A stretch of 64,000 bases of DNA from Sphingomonas adhaesiva (GTDB lineage: Bacteria; Pseudomonadota; Alphaproteobacteria; Sphingomonadales; Sphingomonadaceae): positions 124,001-188,000 of the forward strand of contig NZ_NWVC01000001.1 of NCBI RefSeq assembly GCF_002374855.1. Direction: 5' to 3'. Below, in pieces: positions 15,792 to 23,181 of the stretch. The notes beneath the pieces are model-generated. The model ran no database searches. It was not told the DNA's origin and saw only the letters and a list, made by a program, of their open reading frames with translations. Every line of letters begins with the position of its first letter. The first letter of the stretch is position 1. Position numbers and translations under genes: made by a program.

Positions 15792-18700
15792 TTAGAAGCG
15801 GTACTTCAGCCCCGCCTGGAACGAACGGGCGTTGCCGACCGTGCCGTTCTCCTCGAACGTCGGGTTCTGGCCCGAACCGGCGCCCCATGCCGAATAGTTG
15901 CGGTTGACGGTGTCGAACACGTTGAAGGCGGCGAAGCTTGCCTCCAGATCATGGCCCCACGGCATTTCGAACGTCTTTGCGACCCGCAGGTCGAGGTTCG
16001 AATAGGCGAAGGTTTCCTTCGGGTAGAACTTCCCGCCCAGGTTGCCGAAGCAGCACGCTTCCTGGGGCTGGTTGGGCAGGCCGAAGACGATATTGCCGAA
16101 CGACGGCCCGGACCCGAGGGTCAGGGTGCCCGAGAAGCGGACGTCGAACGGCAGCTTGACGATACCGGTGCCGACGAAGCGATACTTCTCGGTGCCCGGC
16201 ACGTTCTGCCAGCCATAGACGCGCTGATCGGGGCCGTTGAAGAATTCGTCCGAACCCAGTTCCTGCGCGACGTTGGTGCGCGGACGCTGCAGCGTCAGCG
16301 AGGTGGTGAAGCCCCAGCCCGAGGCATCCGAATACGGCTTCTCTGCGGTGATGTAGATCGCGTTGTACACCGCTTCGCCATCGTTGCGGCCGATGTTCAG
16401 CTTGCCGTTGTAGCCGGCCAGATCACCCGCCTTCGCCGGACATGCAGCGAAGTCGACATCGGGCATCTGGTCCTGGATCCAGGTGTTGCCGCCATCGGTG
16501 CAGCCGATCACGTTGCCAGCCCCGTCACGCTGCAGCAGGCGCGTGTACCAGCCGTTCGAGTAGCGGTTGCCGCGGACGAACTGGAAGATGTTGTGGCTGC
16601 GGATGTGGCTGAACGCCAGCGACGTTTGCACCGGGCCGAACCGCTTGCGGATGCCGATGTTGAACTGGTCCGAATAGGGCAGCTTCGTATCGTTGTTCAG
16701 CAGCCAGACGTCGCCGCCCTGTCCCTGGGCGATCGCCGCGGCGCGGAGCGTGTCGACGTTCTTGAACGCCGGATTGTATTGCGTGTAGCTGCGCGGCAGC
16801 GTCCCGCCGCTGGCCGCGGCCACCGCGACGCAGGTCGGCTGGTTCGGGCCGTCGCAGAAGTTCAGGCGCGACGTCGACTGATAATAGGATTTGATGGTCT
16901 CGATGCCGGCGGTGATGAACAGCGGGCGGTCGAAATAGCGGCCGGCACCGGCGAACAGGATCAGGTCGCGGTCGCCTTTGACGTCGTAGGAGACGCCGAT
17001 GCGCGGCTGGAACGCCTTCCAGTACGGACGACGGTTGTCGCCATTTGAGATGTAATCCTCCGCGTTGATCCCGGCAGCCTGCCAGCCGGCATAGTTGCGC
17101 AGCGCATTGGCGATCGCCGACGGGGTGACGAAATTCTCGTTCTTGGCGTCGGTTTCGAAATCCCAGCGGATGCCGGCGTTGACCGTCCAGTGATCGTCCG
17201 GCGTCCAGTCGTCCTGGATGAACACGCCGACCTGGGTGTTGTTGGTCTGTGCCGCGCGTACCGGGACGGTCGATACCTCGGCGGCGAACGGTGTCGAGGC
17301 ATCGAAAGAGGTGTAGTTGGGGCCTTCGAAGAAATAGGTTCCGTTGCCGCGGAAGTCTTCCTCGCGCGACAGCTTGTTGAACGCCAGGCGCAGGCCGCCC
17401 TTGATGATGTGGGTGTCGCCGGTCAGCGTGACGTTGTTCTTGATCGTCAGCGTGCGCTGCTTGTCATATTGTTCGAACGACGCGCCACCCAGTGCGGCGA
17501 TCGTGTCCGTGCTCGGCTGAAGAGCCGGGGGGACACGACCGGGGGTCAGGATCTGCTCCGGCGCCTGCGTGACGCGCGGCGTGCCGTTCTGCACCTTCTG
17601 ATAGGCGACGGTGAATTCGTTCAGCCAGTTGGTGCCGCGGTGCGCCCATTCGAACTGGAACAGGTCGTTGTTGCTTTCCAGCGTGCGGCCATGTTCCGGG
17701 ACCGAGGTGCCGCCGAAGTCGGACAGGTTGCTTTCACGCCGCAGGAAGGTGCTGAGGTTCACCGTGTCGGCGTCGGTGGCGAAGAACGTCAGCTTGCCGA
17801 AGTACAGCCGCTGGCTGAAATCCTTCGGTGCGGTGCCGTTGTAGCGGCTGGCGATCGCGGCGGGCACGCCCTGCGACGTCTGCAGGTTGATCGCGTCGGA
17901 GGCCAGCTTCTGGTCGGTACCCTCGAAGGCGGCGAAGAAGTGGAGCACGTCCTTGATGATCGGGCCGCCCAGGTCCGCCCCATATTGCCAGCGGTTGTAA
18001 TCCGGCTTGGCAATGGCGCCGGTAGGATTGTTGGCATTGCCCGGGCGATCGAAGAACGGACGGCCGATGAACGATTTGGGCTGCCACTCGCCGAAGGCGC
18101 CGCCGTGGAATTCGGTGCCGCCCGTCTTCGTGACCGCTGTAATGATCGCGGAGCCGGCCTGCTCATATTCCGCCTTGAAGTTCTGGGTATCGACCTTGAA
18201 CTCCTGGATTGCGGACTGCGGGAAGGGGTTGCCCAGCGAGAAGTTCTGGCCGGCGACGCCGCCGTGGTTGACGGGGTTCTTCAGGCTGAGGCCGTCGATG
18301 AAGACGTTGATGTTGTCCGCACTGGTCGCGCCCGCCTGAACCCGGCGCGCACCGGCGGACGGCGAGACGTTGACGCCCGGCGCCAGCGCGGCGAAGTTGA
18401 GGAAGTTACGGTCGTTCTGCGGCAGGTTTTCGATCTGCGCCTGGCTGACGCTGGTCGAAACGGTCGCGCTGCGCACTTCCTGCTGGCGGGTGCCGACCAC
18501 GACGATGTCGTTGCCGCTGGCCTCTGCGGGCGCCCCCGCACCGGCGCCCTCGGCAGGCGCGCCGCCCTCCGGGACATCGAACGTGATGGTCAGGCCGACG
18601 GGCAGCACGACGCTGCGCGGCTGGCGACCCTCAACCTCGATGCGGTAGGTGCCCGGACGCAGGCCGGTAATGGCGTACGTGCCGTTGGCACCGGTACGTG

Positions 18701-18890
18701 CGGTGATGCGCTGACCGGTATTGCCGTCGATCGCCGTCACGGTGGTGCCCGGGCGCGCGCCGACGACGGTGCCGCGGACGGCGGAGGTGGCCTGAGCGAT
18801 AGCCGCTGACGGCGCCATCAGCGCGGCGCCAAGCGCCAGTGACGAAATGCCGAGTGCCAAAGCGTGACCCGAAGGCAAACGAGACCGCAT
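15792..18890 (-). CDS. TonB-dependent outer-membrane receptor, Oar-like, with N-terminal carboxypeptidase-regulatory-like domain
   Basis: A 1032-residue outer-membrane importer. The signal peptide ends SAAIAQA. Residues 35-110 form an Ig-like carboxypeptidase-regulatory domain (TVTAIDGNTGQRITARTG). A glycine/alanine linker leads to NDIVVVGTRQQ, the start of the plug, whose core includes NINVFIDGLSLKNP. The C-terminal beta-barrel ends FQAGLKYRF, with the final aromatic residue expected for outer-membrane insertion. The start has an AGGA ribosome site. Two LacI-type operators lie 29-40 and 76-87 bases upstream, so it heads a transcript (receptor, DUF6445, GH43-like) that is repressed together with the glucanase and GH3 genes. 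The cargo is probably a glucan oligosaccharide. Confidence 0.92.
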   Translation of the reverse strand: MRSRLPSGHALALGISSLALGAALMAPSAAIAQATSAVRGTVVGARPGTTVTAIDGNTGQRITARTGANGTYAITGLRPGTYRIEVEGRQPRSVVLPVGLTITFDVPEGGAPAEGAGAGAPAEASGNDIVVVGTRQQEVRSATVSTSVSQAQIENLPQNDRNFLNFAALAPGVNVSPSAGARRVQAGATSADNINVFIDGLSLKNPVNHGGVAGQNFSLGNPFPQSAIQEFKVDTQNFKAEYEQAGSAIITAVTKTGGTEFHGGAFGEWQPKSFIGRPFFDRPGNANNPTGAIAKPDYNRWQYGADLGGPIIKDVLHFFAAFEGTDQKLASDAINLQTSQGVPAAIASRYNGTAPKDFSQRLYFGKLTFFATDADTVNLSTFLRRESNLSDFGGTSVPEHGRTLESNNDLFQFEWAHRGTNWLNEFTVAYQKVQNGTPRVTQAPEQILTPGRVPPALQPSTDTIAALGGASFEQYDKQRTLTIKNNVTLTGDTHIIKGGLRLAFNKLSREEDFRGNGTYFFEGPNYTSFDASTPFAAEVSTVPVRAAQTNNTQVGVFIQDDWTPDDHWTVNAGIRWDFETDAKNENFVTPSAIANALRNYAGWQAAGINAEDYISNGDNRRPYWKAFQPRIGVSYDVKGDRDLILFAGAGRYFDRPLFITAGIETIKSYYQSTSRLNFCDGPNQPTCVAVAAASGGTLPRSYTQYNPAFKNVDTLRAAAIAQGQGGDVWLLNNDTKLPYSDQFNIGIRKRFGPVQTSLAFSHIRSHNIFQFVRGNRYSNGWYTRLLQRDGAGNVIGCTDGGNTWIQDQMPDVDFAACPAKAGDLAGYNGKLNIGRNDGEAVYNAIYITAEKPYSDASGWGFTTSLTLQRPRTNVAQELGSDEFFNGPDQRVYGWQNVPGTEKYRFVGTGIVKLPFDVRFSGTLTLGSGPSFGNIVFGLPNQPQEACCFGNLGGKFYPKETFAYSNLDLRVAKTFEMPWGHDLEASFAAFNVFDTVNRNYSAWGAGSGQNPTFEENGTVGNARSFQAGLKYRF

Positions 18891-18918
18891 GTTCAGTTCC
18901 TCCCCAGACCGGCCCTGT

Positions 18919-18930
18919 GAAACCGGTTAC
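18919..18930. promoter_or_regulatory. LacI-type operator proximal to the TonB receptor gene
   Basis: Sequence GAAACCGGTTAC, a near-perfect palindrome centred on CCGG, 29-40 bases before the receptor start. It differs by one base from the sites at 18966 and 23102. Confidence 0.8.
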
Positions 18931-18965
18931 AGTTCGTTATCAAGCAACGGTTCGGATGTGCCTCC

Positions 18966-18977
18966 GTAACCGGTTAC
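18966..18977. promoter_or_regulatory. LacI-type operator distal to the TonB receptor gene
   Basis: Perfect palindrome GTAACCGGTTAC, 47 bases (centre to centre) from the proximal site. The bases after both sites are also similar (AAGCAAC is shared about 14 bases on), so the pair looks like an imperfect tandem duplication. Confidence 0.85.
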
Positions 18978-19077
18978 AACTCGCGACGAAGCAACCCCTG
19001 TTCCGTCGCGTTCTGGAAGCGCCAATGCCGGTCGAAAGTCAATCCGGTTCGGGCATATGTCGTTACGGCCGTGCCGC

Positions 19078-20610
19078 TCAGCGCGCGGGTGTGGCCGCCG
19101 CGCTACAGTTGCGCGCCACAAAGGCGGCGTGATCGGGCATCCGCGCGGCGACGTCGTCGATCACCGCTTCGATATCGCGCAGGTACGCGAGCGCGTCGGC
19201 GTCGGGGATCAGATCGACCATCGGATCGTGCCGCATCGCCAGCCCCTGGCCGATCAGTACCTGCACCCAGCTTTCCTCGCGGAACAGCTCGGCGCGCGAG
19301 TGCAGGAAGAAGCGCGCCGAGGTGCGGAACAGCTCCAGCCGCTCGGCCAGCGAATCCGGGATCGCCATGTGCTTGACGTAGGCCCAGAACGGCGTGTCCT
19401 CGCGCTCGGTCACCTTGTAGTGCGCGATGATGAAGTCGCGGATGTCGGCCATCTCGAACGCGGTCTGGCGATTGTATTCGGCGACGTCGGCGGGCTTCAC
19501 GCCCTCGCCCGGGAACAGCGCGACGATCCGCAGCAACGCGGTCTGGATCAGGTGGATGCTGGTCGATTCCAGCGGCTCCAGGAACCCGCTCGACAGGCCG
19601 ATCGCGACGACGTTCTTCTCCCACGCGCGCAGGCGGCGGCCGGGCGCGAAGCGCACCGGGCGCGGGTCGGCGAGCGGCGCGGCATCGAGGTGCGCGAGCA
19701 GCGTGGCGGCGGCATCGTCGTCCGAGATGTGATCGCTGGCGTAGACATGGCCGTTGCCGATGCGGTGCTGAAGCGGGATGCGCCATTGCCACCCGGCATC
19801 GCGCGCGGTGGAGCGGGTATAGGGGGTCAGCGGCGCGACGCTGGCGCACGGCACCGCCAGCGCACGGTCGCACGGCAGCCAGTGGCGCCAGTCCTCATAC
19901 CCCACGCCCAGCGCCTGGCCGAGCAGCAGCGAGCGCATCCCCGAACAGTCGATGAACAGGTCGCCGTCCACCGTCCGGCCGTCCGCCAGCACGACATGGT
20001 CGACATGCCCGTCCTCGCCGCGGCAGACGATGTCGACGATCCGCCCCTCGATCCGCGTGACGCCGCGGGCCTCCGACTGGGCGCGCAGATGCCGGGCGAA
20101 CAGCGAGGCGTCGAAATGATAGGCATAGTCCAGCCCCGCCAGCGGCGAACCCGGGTTGCGCGCGTCGGGCATGCAGAAGCGGTTGCGCCGCGCCGCCAGG
20201 CAGTTGAGCGCGTAGAAATCGAACGGCTTCGCCTGACCGCGCGCGGCATATTTGAGCCAGAACTGGTGGGTATGCAGCCACAGCAGATCCTGCCCGATCG
20301 TGCCGAAGCCGTGGATGTAGCTGGTGCCCTTCGCGCGCCAGTCGACGAATTCGATCCCCAGTTTGAACGTCGCCTGGGTCGCGCGGATCATCTCCACCTG
20401 ATCCAGCCCGGCCAGTTCCAGGAAGGTGCGGATCGCGGGGATCGTCGCCTCGCCGACGCCGATCGTGCCGATCTCGTCCGATTCGATCAGGCGGATATCG
20501 AACCCCCCGCCGGCGAACAGCCGCGACAGCAGCGCCGCCGCCATCCACCCCGCCGTGCCGCCGCCGACGATCGTGACCTTGCGCACCGCGCGCGCCAGCC
20601 CGTCGTTCAT
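19078..20610 (-). CDS. Flavin-dependent tryptophan halogenase-like protein
   Basis: A 510-residue FAD protein. It has the FAD motif IVGGGTAGWMAAALL (residues 14-28) and the halogenase signature WQWRIP. The lysine that activates hypohalous acid in PrnA-type enzymes appears as Lys83 (TFKLGIEFVDW), and the partner glutamate lies in FLEPLESTSIH. All key residues are present, so halogenating ability is plausible. The location, however, points to a sugar-uptake context rather than antibiotic synthesis: it overlaps the glucanase stop (ATGA at 20607) and shares that gene's LacI-controlled transcript. No flavin reductase gene is seen nearby. Receptor-linked relatives in Brevundimonas and Xanthomonas are reported to act on free indoles; the natural substrate here is unknown. 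Confidence 0.87.
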   Translation of the reverse strand: MNDGLARAVRKVTIVGGGTAGWMAAALLSRLFAGGGFDIRLIESDEIGTIGVGEATIPAIRTFLELAGLDQVEMIRATQATFKLGIEFVDWRAKGTSYIHGFGTIGQDLLWLHTHQFWLKYAARGQAKPFDFYALNCLAARRNRFCMPDARNPGSPLAGLDYAYHFDASLFARHLRAQSEARGVTRIEGRIVDIVCRGEDGHVDHVVLADGRTVDGDLFIDCSGMRSLLLGQALGVGYEDWRHWLPCDRALAVPCASVAPLTPYTRSTARDAGWQWRIPLQHRIGNGHVYASDHISDDDAAATLLAHLDAAPLADPRPVRFAPGRRLRAWEKNVVAIGLSSGFLEPLESTSIHLIQTALLRIVALFPGEGVKPADVAEYNRQTAFEMADIRDFIIAHYKVTEREDTPFWAYVKHMAIPDSLAERLELFRTSARFFLHSRAELFREESWVQVLIGQGLAMRHDPMVDLIPDADALAYLRDIEAVIDDVAARMPDHAAFVARNCSAAATPAR

Positions 20611-22028
20611 CGCGCCAGCCACCCGCCGGTGAAGCCCGCGCGCTCCAGCCCGCGGCGGATCACGGGGGAGCGGCGCATGACACGCCAGACGCCTTCGTTG
20701 CGGGTATTGGCGATCGCGCCCAGGATCGCGCCCTGGTCGATGCCCAGATAATCCTTCGCCACCCAGCCGCTGGTCTTGCTGACGGTGCCGGTCGATACCT
20801 TGGGCACGTCGTAGCGGAAGCTGGGGTTGAAGCTGTCGAGGAAGCCGTAGCGGCCGTACAGGCCCGGCCAGCGGCGCATCGCATTGGCGGCCGGCACGAC
20901 GATGTCGGGCGCGAACGCCAGGCTGCCGAGCGCGGCGGTGGGGGCAAGCGTGCCGTCGTCGCGCTCGTCCGGCTGGCCGAGCGGGCCGCGGGCGGAATAG
21001 CCGAAGAAGGTCGCCTGCCGCCCCTTGAACGGCAAGGTGACGTCGGCGGGGCCGTCGCAGGCGGTCAGCCCCCAGATATCGCGGCCATACCCGTCCCAGC
21101 GCATCGGATTGGCGATGCAATAGGCACGGTTGGCATAGGTGGCGCGGCGGCTGTTCTCGAAATAGTCGAGCCGCTCGCGGCGCATCGTGGCATCGCGGAT
21201 GCCGCGGAAGTCGATCCACATCTGGCTGTACTGATGGCCGAACAGCGGGGCGAAGGCGAGGTGGCGCGTGGCGCCTTTGCCGCGCCAGAACGCCGAATAG
21301 GTCGACGACCAGGCGTCCCACGCGCCATCCGCCAGTGGCCGCGCGCCAGAGCCCAAGCCGACGATATAGACCATCATCCCTTCGTTATAGCCGTCCCACG
21401 CGCGTTCGATGAAGCCGCGTTCGGGGTGCCAGCCCATCGACACCGTGCCGCGATCGTTGGTGAACCAGCGCCAGTCGGCACGGTCGACGATGCGCTGCGC
21501 CAGTCGGCGGATCGCCGCCTCGTCCGCGTCGGCGCCGTCGAACCATGCGCCGGCGAACAGGATGCCGAGGAACAGCAGGGTCGTATCGACGCTCGACAAT
21601 TCCGTCTCGCGAAAGCGCAGCCCGGTTTCCATATCGAGGAAGTGGTAGAAGAACCCCTTGTGCCCGGCGGTGCCGCTGCGCGCATCGCCCTGCGGCAGGG
21701 TGTCGAAGGTGCGCAGCGTCGCCAGCGTGCGGGCGCGGGCCTGGGTGCGGGTGATCCAGCCGCGCTCCACGCCGATCGGATAGGCCGTCAGTCCGAAGCC
21801 GACCGCCGCGATCGAGGAGAAGGCCGGCGTCGGCCAGCGATCCGGCACCAGTCCGTTTCGCGGATTGGCGGTGTTCCAGAAGAAGTCGAAGGTGCGCCGT
21901 TCGAGGTCGCCGAACCACGCGGGCAGCGCCGGCGCGGCCGGCGCGCCCGCGGCGACGGGGGCGAAGCTGGCGGCGCCGACGGCCATGGCCCCGCCGATCA
22001 GCGCGCGGCGGTCGGTGACGATGGTCAT
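20607..22028 (-). CDS. Glycoamylase-domain glycosidase, GH144-like (endo-beta-1,2-glucanase candidate)
   Basis: A 473-residue exported enzyme with a twin-arginine-type leader (DRRALIGGAMAVGAASF). The mature part is an (alpha/alpha)6-type protein matching the glycoamylase domain (PF10091) that includes GH144 endo-beta-1,2-glucanases. Recognisable blocks are RTFDFFWNTANPRNGLVPDRW, AWDGYNEGMMVYIVGLG and FGHQYSQMWIDFRG, with acidic residues suited to catalysis. The family call is fairly strong, the linkage preference less so. It starts one base after the LacI stop and overlaps the halogenase start, so regulator, glucanase and halogenase are one coupled unit. Confidence 0.8.
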   Translation of the reverse strand: MTIVTDRRALIGGAMAVGAASFAPVAAGAPAAPALPAWFGDLERRTFDFFWNTANPRNGLVPDRWPTPAFSSIAAVGFGLTAYPIGVERGWITRTQARARTLATLRTFDTLPQGDARSGTAGHKGFFYHFLDMETGLRFRETELSSVDTTLLFLGILFAGAWFDGADADEAAIRRLAQRIVDRADWRWFTNDRGTVSMGWHPERGFIERAWDGYNEGMMVYIVGLGSGARPLADGAWDAWSSTYSAFWRGKGATRHLAFAPLFGHQYSQMWIDFRGIRDATMRRERLDYFENSRRATYANRAYCIANPMRWDGYGRDIWGLTACDGPADVTLPFKGRQATFFGYSARGPLGQPDERDDGTLAPTAALGSLAFAPDIVVPAANAMRRWPGLYGRYGFLDSFNPSFRYDVPKVSTGTVSKTSGWVAKDYLGIDQGAILGAIANTRNEGVWRVMRRSPVIRRGLERAGFTGGWLAR

Positions 22029-22029
22029 G

Positions 22030-23043
22030 TCAAAGGGTCTCCGGAGCGCCGCTGCTGCGACGGACGATCAGTTCGGGAATGATGAGGTCGGGGTCGCGCG
22101 CGCCGTGCGTGGCGGATGACAGGCCGGGCGAGATCAGCGCCAGCAGCCGGTCGATCGCGCGCGATCCCATGTCGACCAGCGGGACGTGCGCGGTGGTCAG
22201 GCCCAGGTAGCGGGCGAGCGGCACGTCGTCGAACCCGGTCACTGCTACCTGCTCGGGCACTTGGCGCCCGGCATCGCGCAGCGCCTGCAGCGCGCCGAAC
22301 GCCATCATGTCGTTGGCGGCGACGACCGCGTCGAACGGCGTGCCCTCCGCGACCAGCGCGGCGACCGCCGCGGTGCCGGATTCCTCGAAGAAGTCGCCTG
22401 CGACGATCCGTACCGGCGCGTCGGGGAAATGATCGCGCATCGCGGCGGCAAAGGCGTCGCGGCGCGCGACCGCATCGACATTGCCGACCGGGCCGGCGAT
22501 ATGCACCGGCGCGCGTCGTCCGGTCGCGGCCAGATGCGCGACGGCGGCGCGGATGCCGGCGGCATTGTCGACGCGTATCCCCGCGCGATCGCCCGACGGA
22601 ACGGTATTGAGCATGACCGTCGGCAGCCCACGCGGCAGCGCCGCCTCCAGCGCATCGGCGGTCAGGTGCGGCGCCATCACGATCAGTCCGTCGACCCGGC
22701 CGCGCATCGTGCGCATCGCCTGTGCCGCCAGTTCGGCATCGGCGTGCATGTTCGACAGCAGCAGGTGATAGCCCGCGGGCGTCACCGCGCGATCCATGCC
22801 GCGCACGATTTCCGAGAAGAACTCCCCGTGCAGGTCGGGCAGGACGACGCCGATCGCCTGTGTACGCGCCAGCGACAGGCTGCGCGCACCGGCATGGGGC
22901 ACATATCCCAGCGCCGAGATAGCGGCACGGACCCGCTCGCGCGTGTCGGGATGGACGTTGGCGTGATCGTTGAGCACGCGGGACACGGAGGCGACCGATA
23001 CGTCGGCGGCGCGGGCTACATCGCGAATCGTCGACGACGCCAT
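22030..23043 (-). CDS. LacI-family transcriptional repressor of the glucan locus
   Basis: From ATG 23043 (preceded by GGCAGGATC) the product is 337 residues. The N-terminal helix-turn-helix reads STIRDVARAADVSVASVSRVL, with a hinge helix (HAGARSLSLARTQ). A periplasmic-binding-protein-like sugar domain follows (IGVVLPDLHGEFFSEIVRG to FDDVPLARYLGLTTAHVP). An upstream extension to 23094 lacks support. A perfect palindrome 59-70 bases upstream suggests autoregulation, and the same motif occurs twice before the receptor gene. It most likely releases DNA when a glucan-derived sugar binds. Confidence 0.92.
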   Translation of the reverse strand: MASSTIRDVARAADVSVASVSRVLNDHANVHPDTRERVRAAISALGYVPHAGARSLSLARTQAIGVVLPDLHGEFFSEIVRGMDRAVTPAGYHLLLSNMHADAELAAQAMRTMRGRVDGLIVMAPHLTADALEAALPRGLPTVMLNTVPSGDRAGIRVDNAAGIRAAVAHLAATGRRAPVHIAGPVGNVDAVARRDAFAAAMRDHFPDAPVRIVAGDFFEESGTAAVAALVAEGTPFDAVVAANDMMAFGALQALRDAGRQVPEQVAVTGFDDVPLARYLGLTTAHVPLVDMGSRAIDRLLALISPGLSSATHGARDPDLIIPELIVRRSSGAPETL

Positions 23044-23101
23044 GATCCTGCCACGCTCCCCTTCCAAAAACCGTTTGCCGCATTTGCCCGGCAACGGCTA
23101 C

Positions 23102-23113
23102 GTAACCGGTTAC
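23102..23113. promoter_or_regulatory. LacI-type operator between lacI-like gene and GH3 gene
   Basis: Perfect palindrome GTAACCGGTTAC in the 138-base divergent intergenic region. It can control both the regulator/glucanase/halogenase operon and the GH3 beta-glucosidase. It is identical to the site at 18966. Confidence 0.88.
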
Positions 23114-23181
23114 ATGGCGCGGCGAAAGCGATTTCGAATCGCGCGCCGGCCCGGCCCGGGGCCGTCAGGGAGAGAGATGCG

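Noticed and set aside
17190..18809. 539-residue plus-strand frame opposite the TonB receptor
   Set aside because: High-GC antisense shadow; the receptor on the minus strand has clear signal peptide, plug and barrel end.
13221..23043. Secondary-metabolite (halogenated product) gene cluster suggested by the halogenase-like gene
   Set aside because: No NRPS, PKS, terpene or RiPP genes, and no flavin reductase nearby; neighbours are glycosidases, a receptor and a LacI regulator.
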